From assembly GCF_030411995.1 (NCBI RefSeq), contig NZ_JASNRC010000001.1:62001-126000 (forward strand): DNA of 64,000 nt, given 5' to 3'. Positions 35,769 to 44,880 of the stretch are shown here, piece after piece. The notes beneath the pieces are model-generated. The model ran no database searches and was not told the origin of the DNA. It saw nothing but the letters and a program-made list of their open reading frames with translations. Every line of letters starts with the position of its first letter. Positions within the stretch are counted from its first letter, which is position 1. Origin of the DNA: Massilia sp. YIM B02769 (lineage in GTDB: Bacteria; Pseudomonadota; Gammaproteobacteria; Burkholderiales; Burkholderiaceae_D). The position numbers were made by a program, and so were the translations under genes.

Positions 35769-36758
35769 ATGAAAATTGCCATTCTTGACGATTACCAGAA
35801 CGCCGTGCCCGGTCTGGACTGTTACAAAATTTTGGACGGGCACGAAGTCAAAGTGTTCAATACATCGGCGCGCGGGGTGGGTCAGCTGGCGATCCGGCTG
35901 GCGCCCTTCGATGCGCTGGTGCTGATCCGCGAGCGCACGCATTTGCCGGCGGCCTTGCTGAACCGGTTGCCGAACCTGAAGTTGATTTCGCAGACGGGCA
36001 AGGTCAGCGGGCATGTCGACGTGGCGGCGGCCACCGCGCGCGGGATCGCGATTGCCGAGGGCGTCGGCTCGCCGGTGGCGCCGGCTGAACTGACCTGGGC
36101 GCTGATCATGGCGGCCAGCCGCAAGATCGTCCCGTATGCGAATAACCTGAAGGATGGCTTGTGGCAGACGGCGTCGATCAATCCGCGGTTGAATGGCCTG
36201 GGGCGGGTGCTGCATGGGCGCAAGCTGGGACTCTGGAGTTACGGCAAGATCGGCAAGCTGGTGGCGGGGTATGGCAGGGCCTTCGGTATGCGAGTGTTGG
36301 TGTGGGGGAGCGAGGCCAGCCGGGCGGCGGCGGTGGCGGATGGGTTCACTGCGGCGGCATCGCGCGAGGCCTTGTTTGCGGAGGCGGATGTGTTGAGCCT
36401 GCATTTGCGGCTGGCCGACAGTACCCGTGGCATCGTGACTGCGCAGGATCTAGCGCGCATGAAGCCGGATGCCTTGTTCGTGAACACGAGCCGGGCGGAA
36501 CTGGTGGCGGAAGGGGCGCTGGAAGAGGCTTTGCGGCGCGGGTATCCTGGCGGAGCGGCGGTGGATGTGTTTGCCAGTGAGCCGCTGGCGCCGGATGCGG
36601 CCTTGTTGAAGATTCCAACGGTGCTGGCGACGCCGCACCTGGGGTATGTCGAGCAGGACAGTTATGAGATGTATTTCAGGGCGGCGTTCGAGAATGTCGT
36701 GTGCTTTGCGGCGGGCACGCCGACGAATATCCTAAATTCCGCGGCGCTGACAACGTAG
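35769..36758 (+). CDS. D-2-hydroxyacid dehydrogenase
   Basis: 329 residues, MKIAILDDYQNAVPGL. The NAD-binding loop reads LGLWSYGKIGKLVAGYGRAFGM, where the usual GxGxxG is replaced by a YGKIG version. LHLRLADSTRGIV, FVNTSRAELVAEGALEEAL and VDVFASEPL are family motifs, and the catalytic His is in ATPHLGYVEQD. It is close to phosphoglycerate dehydrogenase-like enzymes; the substrate is unknown. Its TAG stop (36756-36758) is part of a repeat's GTAG foot. Confidence 0.9.
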   Translation: MKIAILDDYQNAVPGLDCYKILDGHEVKVFNTSARGVGQLAIRLAPFDALVLIRERTHLPAALLNRLPNLKLISQTGKVSGHVDVAAATARGIAIAEGVGSPVAPAELTWALIMAASRKIVPYANNLKDGLWQTASINPRLNGLGRVLHGRKLGLWSYGKIGKLVAGYGRAFGMRVLVWGSEASRAAAVADGFTAAASREALFAEADVLSLHLRLADSTRGIVTAQDLARMKPDALFVNTSRAELVAEGALEEALRRGYPGGAAVDVFASEPLAPDAALLKIPTVLATPHLGYVEQDSYEMYFRAAFENVVCFAAGTPTNILNSAALTT

Positions 36759-36938
36759 GGTGGGCACTCTGTGCCCACGCGGAACGATGAGCAAGGTTTG
36801 CCACATTTCACCCGTACAATCGGATAATCGAAACGTATCGAATGATCATTTAGAAGCGCTAATGGATGGCGAGTTTCGATGTTGGAGCATAGCCAACAAT
36901 ATGCATCGTTCCGCGTGGGCACAGGGTGCCCACCTTAC
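36755..36938. repeat. Inverted pair of REP-like palindromes (BIME)
   Basis: Forward copy 36755-36782 (gtagggtgggcac, tct, gtgcccacgcgg) extended by aacgatg to 36789; reverse copy 36911-36938 preceded by catcgtt (36904-36910). Both share the longer subfamily tail. The forward foot contributes the stop codon of the dehydrogenase. The intervening 120 bp has no gene. Confidence 0.82.
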
Positions 36939-36975
36939 AGGTTCACTGCTATTGGCTAATGGCCAATGGCCAGCG

Positions 36976-37731
36976 TCAACCCAGCTCCGGCTCACCCGTC
37001 AGCTTGATCCGCCGCGCCGGCATCACATGCCTGCCGGTCCACAACCCGGCCCAGCCCGGCGGCCAGCCGATATCCGGCCCGGCATACGGTTTTACCCCGG
37101 CCCGCACCGGCACAACCGGCACCGGCGGCGCCTCGACCAATCCCCCACCGGCGGGACGCTCCATGTTCAGACTGTACATGTACCCCGGCAGCAGCAAATC
37201 GCACACATCGGCAAACCACGCCGTGTGATCCTCGTCGCGCCCCAGCGCCTGGGCCAGCCCCTGCGGGTCGAATTTCGCCAGCGCATGGATCAGCTCGTCC
37301 GTGGTGGCGCCGGGCAAATCGCCCCAGCCCATCACCGGATTGTTGTTGTACTCGGCGCCCGAGCCGTACCAGCCTTCGCGCCAGGAGCGCTGCATCCAGT
37401 TGCGCTGGCCGGTGAACAAATGCCAGCGCCAGTGCAGGCCGGAGGGCTTGGGCCAGGAATACAGATACAGCTTCTGGTAACCGGCCTTGTGCAGTTCGCG
37501 CACCACGGCCATCAGGCGCGCGTGCGGCATGCGGTCGGGTGGGGTGCGGCGGAACAGGATCGGTTCGCCGTCCGCGTGTTGTACTTCGTCGCTCGACAAG
37601 TTCAGGTCGAGGGTGCGCGCTTCGTTGCCGAAACGCGCGGAAATCCACCCGGTCAGGAGATTGACGTGGGTGATCACGCCATATCCGCGATGACGGTGAA
37701 AAATAACGGTTCCTGGTGCAACGGCTTTCAT
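36976..37731 (-). CDS. Hypothetical protein with CarD/Tudor-like N-terminus
   Basis: 251 residues from ATG 37731 (MKAVAPGTVIFHRHRGYG). Residues 7-45 (GTVIFHRHRGYGVITHV, WISARFG, RTLDL) have the beta-barrel look of CarD/UvrD C-terminal Tudor-like domains that bind RNA polymerase; this is inference. The rest (WYGSGAEYNNNPVMGWGDLPG, LAQALGRDEDHTAWFADV) is unrecognised, rich in W, G and P, without a signal peptide. It has its own promoter region and lies beside a repeat pair. I could not assign a function. Confidence 0.6.
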   Translation of the reverse strand: MKAVAPGTVIFHRHRGYGVITHVNLLTGWISARFGNEARTLDLNLSSDEVQHADGEPILFRRTPPDRMPHARLMAVVRELHKAGYQKLYLYSWPKPSGLHWRWHLFTGQRNWMQRSWREGWYGSGAEYNNNPVMGWGDLPGATTDELIHALAKFDPQGLAQALGRDEDHTAWFADVCDLLLPGYMYSLNMERPAGGGLVEAPPVPVVPVRAGVKPYAGPDIGWPPGWAGLWTGRHVMPARRIKLTGEPELG

Positions 37732-37868
37732 TTTTATCTTGAGCAAGTGCCCGTAAAAAAGATCAGTCTACTCATCCGATCCGGCTGATTCTAGCGCAGT
37801 CACATGTGGATACACTATCGTTTGCGGCTATCATGAGCCACCTTTTTTCACTGCCTTTACAAACCGAT

Positions 37869-38354
37869 ATGACTTTACGAATCATCGCCACTGGCGGCAC
37901 CTTCGACAAACATTACAACGAACTGAACGGCGTGCTCGGCTTTGCCGACAGCCACCTGCCGGCAGTCATCTCCCGTGCCCGCATGACGGTCCCGGTCGAG
38001 CTCGAAGTACTGCCTCTGCTCGACTCGCTCGACATGGGGGACGCCGACCGCGCCCGCGTCCTGGCCTCCTGCCAGGCCTCGCCTGAAAAAGCCATCGTCA
38101 TCGTCCACGGCACCGACACCATGCGCGAAACCGCCGGCGTGCTCGGCGCTGCCCCGCTCGGCAAGACCGTCGTCCTGACCGGCGCCATGATTCCCTACGA
38201 AATCGCGAACTCCGACGCCCTCTTCAACCTCGGCTTCGCCTGTGCCGCGGCGCAGACCCTGCCGGCCGGCGTCTACGTGGCGATGAATGGCCAGGTGTTT
38301 GCCTGGGACAACGTCACGAAAAACCGCGCCGCCGGCGTGTTCCAGCCGCTGTAA
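37869..38354 (+). CDS. Asparaginase-domain protein (N-terminal domain only)
   Basis: 161 residues, MTLRIIATGGTFDKHYNELN. IIATGGTF is the asparaginase first-threonine motif and VIVHGTDTMRETA the second with Thr-Asp; VLTGAMIPYEIANSD follows. It matches only the N-terminal domain; typical L-asparaginases are about 330 residues, so this is either a truncated enzyme or the stand-alone family seen in proteobacteria. Cytoplasmic. The ATG at 37869 is chosen by homology; the RBS is weak. Confidence 0.8.
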   Translation: MTLRIIATGGTFDKHYNELNGVLGFADSHLPAVISRARMTVPVELEVLPLLDSLDMGDADRARVLASCQASPEKAIVIVHGTDTMRETAGVLGAAPLGKTVVLTGAMIPYEIANSDALFNLGFACAAAQTLPAGVYVAMNGQVFAWDNVTKNRAAGVFQPL

Positions 38355-38370
38355 GAGGCTGCGTTTTTCC

Positions 38371-38395
38371 GCAGGGCAGCCGGGCGCTGCCCTGC
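38371..38395 (+). terminator. Hairpin after the asparaginase-like gene
   Basis: 10-bp stem gcagggcagc (38371-38380) with gctgccctgc (38386-38395) and a 5-nt loop. There is no T tract, so termination may be weak; it lies in the gap before the catalase. Confidence 0.4.
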
Positions 38396-38447
38396 CAAAG
38401 AACTTCCTATACTTTTCTCTCCCGTGTACCAGAGAGGAGAGTTTCCC

Positions 38448-40046
38448 ATGTCAGACCGCCCCATCCTGACCACGCGCCAGGGCCATCCCGTGCGCGACAA
38501 CCAGTCGCTGCGCTCTGTCGGCGAGCGCGGCCCGGCCACGCTCGAGAATTACCAGTTCATCGAAAAGATCACCCACTTCGACCGCGAACGCATCCCGGAA
38601 CGCGTGGTGCATGCGCGCGGCACCGGCGCCCATGGCTACTTCGAGGCCTACGGCAAGATCGGTGACGAACCGGCCTCCAAGTACACGCGCGCCAAGGTAC
38701 TCACCGAAGTCGGCGTCCAGACCCCGACTTTCGTGCGCTTCTCGACCGTGATCGGCGGCAAGGAATCCCCGGAAACGGCACGCGACCCGCGCGGCTTTGC
38801 GGTGAAACTGAAAACCGTCGAAGGCAACTGGGACCTGGTCGGCAACAACCTGAAGGTCTTCTTCATCCGCGACGCGATCAAGTTCCCGGACATGATCCAC
38901 GCCTTCAAGCCCGACCCGGTGACCAATCAGCAAGAGCCATGGCGCTTCTACGATTTCATCGCGAATCACCCCGAATCGCTGCACATGGTTACCTGGGTCA
39001 AGAGCCCATGGGGCATCCCGGCCAACTACCGCGAGATGGAAGGTTCCGGCGTCAACACCTATAAATTGGTGAACGACGAGGGCGTGGCCCATCTGGTGCG
39101 CTTCCACTGGGAGCCGCGCCAGGGCGTGCGCAACCTCACCACGCAACAGGCGGCCGAGATCCAGGCCCACGACACCAGCCACGCCACGCGCGACCTGTAC
39201 CAGGCGATCGAGCGCGGCGACTATCCGGAATGGGAATTCTGTATCCAGATCATGGCCGACGGCGAGCATCCCGAGCTCGACTTCGACCCGCTGGACGACA
39301 CCAAGCGCTGGCCGGAAGACCAGTTCCCGCTGCTGCCGGCGGGCCGCATGGTGCTCGACAAGAACCCGGACAATGTGTTCGCCGAAACCGAGCAGTCGGC
39401 CTTCGGCACCGGCGTGCTGGTCGACGGCATCGATTTTTCGGACGACAAGATGCTGCAGGGCCGCACCCTGTCGTATTCGGATACCCAGCGCTACCGCGTT
39501 GGCCCCAATTACTTGCAGCTGCCGATCAATGCCCCGCAGGAACGCGCACGCGCCAAGACCAACCAGCGCGACGGGCAAATGGCGTACTACGTCGACGATG
39601 GCGGCGAGAGCAAGCACATCAACTACGAGCCGAGCCTGATGGGCGGCCTGCAGGAAGCGCCGAAACCGCAGCGCGACTACCACCAGTACGTAGAAGGCCA
39701 CCTCGGCCGTTACCAGACCACCTCGACCGCAGCCGACTACAAGCAGGCCGGCGACCGCTACCGCACCTTCCAGGACTGGGAGCGTGACGACCTGGTCAAC
39801 AACGTCGGCGGGGACTTGAAGCAGTGCCCGGAAGTGATCCAGCTGCGCATGGTCTGGCACCTGTGGCATTGCGATGAGGATTACGGCCGCCGCGTGGCGG
39901 AAGTTGCCGGTATCGACCTGGAAAAGGCAAAGGCGTTGCCGCCGCTGCCGGGCAAACCGGCGCCGCACGAGAATCGCCAGGGTGCGACCTATACCGATGG
40001 CAAGGCCGAGGAGCCTGCAACCAGCGAGGAAGTGGCGACGAAGTAA
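38448..40046 (+). CDS. katA: Catalase (monofunctional heme)
   Basis: 532 residues. [19 protein letters not shown] holds the distal His, [13 protein letters not shown] and [14 protein letters not shown] the distal Asn region, and [20 protein letters not shown] the proximal heme-ligand Tyr. It breaks down hydrogen peroxide. No signal peptide; small-subunit type. Start ATG 38448 with AGAGGAGA upstream. The last 40 residues ([15 protein letters not shown] onward) are a hydrophilic extension. The symbol is by family likeness only. Confidence 0.93.
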   Translation: MSDRPILTTRQGHPVRDNQSLRSVGERGPATLENYQFIEKITHFDRERIPERVVHARGTGAHGYFEAYGKIGDEPASKYTRAKVLTEVGVQTPTFVRFSTVIGGKESPETARDPRGFAVKLKTVEGNWDLVGNNLKVFFIRDAIKFPDMIHAFKPDPVTNQQEPWRFYDFIANHPESLHMVTWVKSPWGIPANYREMEGSGVNTYKLVNDEGVAHLVRFHWEPRQGVRNLTTQQAAEIQAHDTSHATRDLYQAIERGDYPEWEFCIQIMADGEHPELDFDPLDDTKRWPEDQFPLLPAGRMVLDKNPDNVFAETEQSAFGTGVLVDGIDFSDDKMLQGRTLSYSDTQRYRVGPNYLQLPINAPQERARAKTNQRDGQMAYYVDDGGESKHINYEPSLMGGLQEAPKPQRDYHQYVEGHLGRYQTTSTAADYKQAGDRYRTFQDWERDDLVNNVGGDLKQCPEVIQLRMVWHLWHCDEDYGRRVAEVAGIDLEKAKALPPLPGKPAPHENRQGATYTDGKAEEPATSEEVATK

Positions 40047-40073
40047 GTCGTGATCGCCGCGCTGCAAAGCAAA

Positions 40074-40096
40074 ACGGACCCTTTTGGGTCCGTTTT
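40074..40096 (+). terminator. Catalase terminator
   Basis: Stem acggaccc (40074-40081) with gggtccgt (40086-40093), loop tttt, followed by T residues, immediately before a repeat copy at 40098. Confidence 0.85.
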
Positions 40097-40097
40097 T

Positions 40098-40201
40098 GTA
40101 GGGTGGGTACTCGTACCCACCACATCGGCGCATGATCGATCGCCATGGTGACCGTGGCGGTATGCTGCGGCACATTTGGTGGGTACGAGTACCCACCCTA
40201 C
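40098..40201. repeat. Inverted pair of REP-like palindromes (TAC subfamily)
   Basis: Forward copy 40098-40121 (gtagggtgggtac, then gtacccacc) and reverse copy 40178-40201 (ggtgggtac, then gtacccaccctac), 56 bp apart. The inner stem is gtgggtac/gtacccac, unlike the cac/gtg copies elsewhere, but self-complementary. The pair fills the gap between catalase terminator and the rdgC stop. Confidence 0.85.
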
Positions 40202-40207
40202 GACCAT

Positions 40208-41104
40208 TTACGCCTTGGCTTCGCCGCCCAATGCCTCGACCACATCGGCCAGCATCTTCGACAGTTCGCCCGTCATCAGCACGATGTCGTTATCGAAACG
40301 CTCGTCGTCGCTGTAGGTGACGGTTTCGCCTTCCTTGATCACGTCCAGCGGCTTGACGCCCTTGATGGCCAGGGTTTCGGTCAGCACGAACGACACGCGG
40401 CTGTTCCAGGTCATGGCCAGGCGGGTGCACTGCTTGCCCGAGGCGATATGGCGGCGGATGTCTTCCGGATCCAGCGAGTGCTTCACGTAACGCACGGCGG
40501 CGCGGCTTTCGCCGGTGGCGCGCAGTTCGGTGTCCTGGTCGATCGTGAAGTTGTACGGCGCTTCGTCCGATTCCAGCCAGCCGGTCATCACGGCCACCGG
40601 CGAACGCTGCACGCGCAGCGATTCCAGCGGCATGCGGTCGACGGCTTTGAGCAGCAGCTTGATGACTTCGTCGGCCTTGGCCGGGCTGGCGGCATCGATC
40701 ACGAGCCAGCCGTTGACCGGATCGATCCAGGTCCAGGTGTTGCTGCGGATGGTAAAGGCACGCGGCAGCAGTTCGTCGGCCACGCGTTCCTTGAGTTCCT
40801 TCATCGCCTTTTTACCAGGCGGGAAACCTTGCTGCTCTTCCAGTTCGGCCGCCTTGGCCTTGGCCACCTGGTTGATGACCGAGCTCGGCAGCAGCTTCTT
40901 TTCCGTGCCCAGCATCATCAGCATCTGCTTGTTGACCACGTGGACCAGCTTGCCGTTCGGACGCGGTGCATCCCAGCCCTGGCGCAGCAATTCGTTGCTG
41001 CTGGCCGGCGTGAAGGCCTGCGACTGCAGCGCCTCTTCCATTTTTTCAGGCGCGAAATCCCAGTTGGTGGGCAGGCGGTAAATCTGAAGATTCTTGAACC
41101 ACAT
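40208..41104 (-). CDS. rdgC: Recombination-associated protein RdgC
   Basis: 298 residues, [15 protein letters not shown]. The N-terminus, [25 protein letters not shown] and the [24 protein letters not shown] region are RdgC motifs. RdgC forms a ring dimer that binds DNA non-specifically and limits RecA loading. Length is typical. Monocistronic; repeats lie 6 bp after its stop. Confidence 0.95.
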   Translation of the reverse strand: MWFKNLQIYRLPTNWDFAPEKMEEALQSQAFTPASSNELLRQGWDAPRPNGKLVHVVNKQMLMMLGTEKKLLPSSVINQVAKAKAAELEEQQGFPPGKKAMKELKERVADELLPRAFTIRSNTWTWIDPVNGWLVIDAASPAKADEVIKLLLKAVDRMPLESLRVQRSPVAVMTGWLESDEAPYNFTIDQDTELRATGESRAAVRYVKHSLDPEDIRRHIASGKQCTRLAMTWNSRVSFVLTETLAIKGVKPLDVIKEGETVTYSDDERFDNDIVLMTGELSKMLADVVEALGGEAKA

Positions 41105-41191
41105 AGTTGCTTTCTGTTGTCTCAGTATTTCAGGGGAACGACATTCTACACGCTGGAGCCGGCCTATTTTCGACCGGCAACAGACGGTTTT

Positions 41192-42268
41192 TCAATGTGT
41201 TGCATGTTCGTCAAACAGGCTCAGCTGCTCGACATGTTCTGTGTCGCCCAGGCGCACGCCGACGCCCAGCAGGCGTACCGGACGGCTGGCGCGCGCCCAG
41301 CCAATTTCCATCAGCCGGGCAAAGGTCGGCAGGTGTGGCGTGGTGCCGACACACTCCACCGTGGTCTGCTGGAAGTCCGAAAACTTGATCTTCACAAACA
41401 GCTTGTTGATGAATTTTTCGGCAGCGTTGCGTTTGATCCGGCCCAGCAGGTGTTCGTGCAGATCCGGCAATAGCGCCAGGCAGCCCGGCAAGTCCGGGAT
41501 GTCGGGCGTGTAGGTTTCCTCGGTGCTGATCGACTTGCGCTCGCGCTCGGGACTGACCTCGCGGTGGTCGATGCCGCGCGACAGGTCATGCAGGCGCGCG
41601 CCGAAGCTGCCGAAGTGTTCCTGCAGCTTCTGCATGCTCCAGGTGCGCAAATCGGCGCAGGTCTGCAGGCCCAGGTTGTTCATCTTGGCGGCGGTGACCT
41701 TGCCGACGCCGTGCAGTTTTTTCACCGGCAGCGCCGCGACAAAGGCATCCACCTCTTCCGGGCGCACCAGGAACAGGCCGTCGGGCTTGTTCCAGTCGCT
41801 GGCGATCTTCGCCACGAACTTGTTCGGCGCCACCCCGGCCGAGGCCGTGATGCCGACGGTCTCGAAAATGCGGCGCCGGATTTCCTGGGCGATCAGGGTC
41901 GCGCTGTTCTTGCAGTGCGGCGAGTTGGTCACGTCCAGGTAGGCTTCGTCCAGCGACAGCGGTTCGACCAGGTCCGTGTAGTCGCGGTAGATGTCCATGA
42001 TCTGACGCGAGGCGATCCGGTATTTCTCCATTGCCGGCGGAATGATCAGCAGGTCCGGGCACAGCTTGACGGCCTGGGCCGTGGCCATGGCCGAGTGGAT
42101 GCCGTAGCGCCGCGCCTCGTAGTTGCAGGTGGCCACCACGCCGCGCTGGTCCTGGCGCCCACCGACGGCCAGCGGCCGGCCGCGCAAGGACGGATCGTCG
42201 CGCATCTCGACCGACGCGTAGAAGCAGTCGCAGTCGCAATGGATGATTTTACGTGCGGGGGCGTTCAC
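41192..42268 (-). CDS. dinB: DNA polymerase IV
   Basis: 358 residues. IIHCDCDCFYASVEMRDDP holds the first catalytic Asp and the steric-gate region, and PLSLDEAYLDVT the second acidic pair (DE). A little-finger domain follows with RKSISTEETY. It performs error-prone bypass, a Y-family polymerase. A LexA box stands 25 bp upstream of the ATG. The far C-terminus ends LSLFDEHATH, a sliding-clamp-like QLSLF motif close to the end. Confidence 0.96.
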   Translation of the reverse strand: MNAPARKIIHCDCDCFYASVEMRDDPSLRGRPLAVGGRQDQRGVVATCNYEARRYGIHSAMATAQAVKLCPDLLIIPPAMEKYRIASRQIMDIYRDYTDLVEPLSLDEAYLDVTNSPHCKNSATLIAQEIRRRIFETVGITASAGVAPNKFVAKIASDWNKPDGLFLVRPEEVDAFVAALPVKKLHGVGKVTAAKMNNLGLQTCADLRTWSMQKLQEHFGSFGARLHDLSRGIDHREVSPERERKSISTEETYTPDIPDLPGCLALLPDLHEHLLGRIKRNAAEKFINKLFVKIKFSDFQQTTVECVGTTPHLPTFARLMEIGWARASRPVRLLGVGVRLGDTEHVEQLSLFDEHATH

Positions 42269-42292
42269 TCGGGCGGCGGCGGGGGCCGACTA

Positions 42293-42308
42293 CTGTCATT
42301 CCATACAG
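42293..42308. promoter_or_regulatory. LexA box of dinB
   Basis: CTGTCATTCCATACAG, a perfect CTGT-N8-ACAG match with TA flanks on both sides, 25 bp upstream of the dinB start. It is the expected site for SOS repression. Confidence 0.82.
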
Positions 42309-42376
42309 TATCTCGTCAATTGCGGTTCCGTGCAAGGCCCACGGATGTTTCGCGGATGCTGCCACGGACGTCAACC

Positions 42377-42581
42377 GTACGGTGGGCACTCCGTGCCCAC
42401 GCGGAACGACGCATGGTGTTGGCTCTGGTGCTGGCCAGGCAGGATGCATGTTGTTGACGTCTCCAAGAGAGCAGACGCTGCGTGTCCGCATTGGGACGCT
42501 CATCAGCATGCGTCTGTTCGCATCACCAGCATCGTCGCCGATGACGCATCGTTCCGCGTGGGCACGGAGTGCCCACCGTAC
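42377..42581. repeat. Inverted pair of REP-like palindromes (BIME)
   Basis: Forward copy 42377-42404 (gtacggtgggcac, tcc, gtgcccacgcgg) extended with aacgac, and reverse copy 42554-42581 preceded by catcgtt. This is the long subfamily with a GTAC foot. The 150 bp between the arms has no gene. The wider gap 42269-42687 also holds the dinB LexA box and the protease terminator. Confidence 0.85.
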
Positions 42582-42625
42582 GGTTGCGGCCGCATGCCAC
42601 CGGAACGTATGTGGTACGTCCAATA

Positions 42626-42653
42626 AAAAAAGACGCGCGGCACGCCGCGCGTC
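42626..42653 (-). terminator. S8 protease terminator
   Basis: 9-bp stem gacgcgcgg (42632-42640) with ccgcgcgtc (42645-42653); on the minus strand it is followed by a T run. Confidence 0.85.
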
Positions 42654-42687
42654 TTTCACCCTTGGTACTCGACTGTGTCAGAACAAA

Positions 42688-44505
42688 TTACCAGCCCAGC
42701 TGCAGCGTGTACTTGCCGTTGGTCGCACCTGTACCGCCGCTGTAGTACTTGACGCGCACATACCGTGCGGCGGTTGCGGTGGTGGTATTCGCCACCGAGG
42801 CGGTATCGGCCGAACCGGCGCCGTTTTCGCTCAGCGCCAGCTGGGTGCCCGAGCTGTTGTAGATGTACAGGTCGTAGTCGGCGGTCGACGAACCCGGGGT
42901 CATGGTGGCGGTCAGGGTTTTACCGGCCGGCAGCTGGACCACGAAGTAGTCGCTGTCGGTGCTGGAACCCATGTTGCCGGTCACGGTCGTGTTGGCGGTG
43001 CTGACGACGTCGGCGGTGGCGATCGTGTTGTTCGATTCGCTTTCCGCGATCGTCGGGCCGGTCGGCGTGGTGCCGCCGCCGGAAGTAGCCGAAGCCACGG
43101 CCGCTGCCGCGTCGACGATGCCGGTGCCGCAACCCGAGCAGGTCGCCGGGAAGGCACGCGCGGTGCTCTTCAGCTTCGACTCGATCTGGTCAGGCGTCAG
43201 TGCGCCGTTCTTCGCCAGCATCAGGGCAGCGACGCCGGCCACGTGCGGGGTCGCCATCGAGGTGCCCTGGTAGGAGGCGTAGGTGTCCGAACCTGGCGCA
43301 TTGGTGCCGCTGTTCAGGGTCGACAGCACGCCGCCGCCGGTGCCGCCGCCAGGCGCCGCCACGTCGACCACGGTGCCGTAGTTCGAGTAGGAAGCGCGGC
43401 CCCCGGCCTTGGTGGTGGCCGCCACGGTCACCACGCCCGAGCAATTGGCCGGGCTGGCGTTCGAGGCGTTCTGGTTCTCGTTGCCGGCCGCGACGATCAC
43501 GACGGTGCCGCGCGAGCGGGCGCTGTTGATCGCGTTCTGGGTCGTGGTGTCGCAGGCGCCGCCGCCGCCCAGCGACATGTTGATCACGTGGGCGCGTGCC
43601 GCGATGTTCGGCACGCCGCTGACGCTGCCGCCCGAGGACCAGACGATGGCGTCGGCGATGTCCGAGGTGTAGCCGCCGCACTTGCCGAGCACGCGCACCG
43701 GCACGATCTTGGCGCCGAAGGCGACGCCGGCCACGCCGACGCCGTTGTTGGTGGCGGCGGCGATGGTGCCGGCCACGTGGGTGCCGTGCCAGCTCGAGTT
43801 CGATGCCGGCGAACCGGAATAGCAGGCGTTGGCGGTGACGGCGTCGCCCGGATCGGAAGCGTCGCTGTCGCGGCCGTTGCCGTCGTTCGAAACGGCGGTG
43901 TCGGAGATGAAGTCGTAGCCTGCCAGGAACTGGCCGGAGAGGTCGACGTGCGGACGGTAGCCGGTGTCGATGACGGCCACGCGGATGCCGGCGCCGGTCG
44001 AATTATCCCAGGCGGCCGGCAGGCGCAGGCCGCCGGTCGTGTCGAAGTAGTGCCACTGCTCTGCGTAGCGCGGATCGTTCGGCGTCATCATCTTGGTCAT
44101 GATGCGGTCCGGTTCCGCGTATTCGATCTGCGGATCGCGCGCCATCATCTCCTTGGCCAGTGCGCTGGCTTCCGTGAGCGACAGCTTGCGGCTCAGCTTC
44201 ATGACGTTGGCGCCGGTGGCGATGCCGTGCAGGGCCTGCAGCTTGACGCCGTAGTCCTGGCCGGCGCGGTCGGCAACCGACTGGCGCGCCGCCGTCACGG
44301 CCGGCACGAAGGCGCGGCCGTTGACGACTTTCGCGTCCTTGTACTTCACGATCATGCGGTCGGTATGGAGGATGTATTGCGTTTCCTTGGCAGCACCGGG
44401 TACGGCTTCCGGTACCGCGGCCGAGGCGTGGAGCGGGCCCACGACAATGGCCAGTGCAGCGGTGACTTTCAACAGGCTCGGATAAAGCGATTGCATCGAC
44501 TTCAT
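42688..44505 (-). CDS. Secreted S8 serine protease (subtilisin-like) with PPC domain
   Basis: 605 residues. Residues 1-29 are a signal peptide (LLKVTAALAIVVGPLHASA). Residues 40-140 fit an inhibitor propeptide. The catalytic triad is Asp180 (VAVIDTGYRPH), His240 (SSWHGTHVAG) and Ser416 (YQGTSMATPHVAG). A pre-peptidase C-terminal (PPC) domain follows at about 485-605 (SNNTIATADVV, then DYDLYIYNSSG). It is an exported protease. Start ATG 44505 with AAAGGACG. It is a single gene with its own terminator. Confidence 0.94.
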   Translation of the reverse strand: MKSMQSLYPSLLKVTAALAIVVGPLHASAAVPEAVPGAAKETQYILHTDRMIVKYKDAKVVNGRAFVPAVTAARQSVADRAGQDYGVKLQALHGIATGANVMKLSRKLSLTEASALAKEMMARDPQIEYAEPDRIMTKMMTPNDPRYAEQWHYFDTTGGLRLPAAWDNSTGAGIRVAVIDTGYRPHVDLSGQFLAGYDFISDTAVSNDGNGRDSDASDPGDAVTANACYSGSPASNSSWHGTHVAGTIAAATNNGVGVAGVAFGAKIVPVRVLGKCGGYTSDIADAIVWSSGGSVSGVPNIAARAHVINMSLGGGGACDTTTQNAINSARSRGTVVIVAAGNENQNASNASPANCSGVVTVAATTKAGGRASYSNYGTVVDVAAPGGGTGGGVLSTLNSGTNAPGSDTYASYQGTSMATPHVAGVAALMLAKNGALTPDQIESKLKSTARAFPATCSGCGTGIVDAAAAVASATSGGGTTPTGPTIAESESNNTIATADVVSTANTTVTGNMGSSTDSDYFVVQLPAGKTLTATMTPGSSTADYDLYIYNSSGTQLALSENGAGSADTASVANTTTATAARYVRVKYYSGGTGATNGKYTLQLGW

Positions 44506-44880
44506 GGTTCGTCCTTTTGTGTAGTTTTCCGTCAAGGCAAAAATGCCTCGTTTTATGTGTCTCCGGCCATCTCCTGCCGGAGTTGCCCTCTACTGGCGGC
44601 TTGGAAAGACTACTCCCGAGTAAATATGCATGAAGGGAATTTCCAATCGTGTGCAGCACTTTCACAACGGTTTCTGTGCTCGACTTAACAAAAACATGGA
44701 ATATTTGCCACATTCGTATGTGCGGCAAATAACATATGGCGCAGTTTCATTATCAAGCGACAACATCAGTTACCTTGTGCATAAGACAAGATATTTGCCC
44801 TCCCACCATGCATAAAAAAGGCCGCGATCGCTCGCGGCCTTGTGCTACGTCAGGTTCTTGTAATCAAAAATAAGCTGAGA
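44506..44880. other. Intergenic gap between S8 protease and TonB receptor
   Basis: 375 bp. It holds the receptor's terminator (44811-44841) and an imperfect 11-bp inverted repeat (atttgccacat 44703-44713 and atgtgcggcaaat 44718-44730) that may be a regulator site for the protease. The rest is AT-rich with no gene. Confidence 0.5.
44811..44841 (-). terminator. TonB receptor terminator
   Basis: Stem aaggccgcga (44818-44827) with tcgcggcctt (44832-44841), loop tcgc; on the minus strand it is followed by a T run. Confidence 0.85.
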
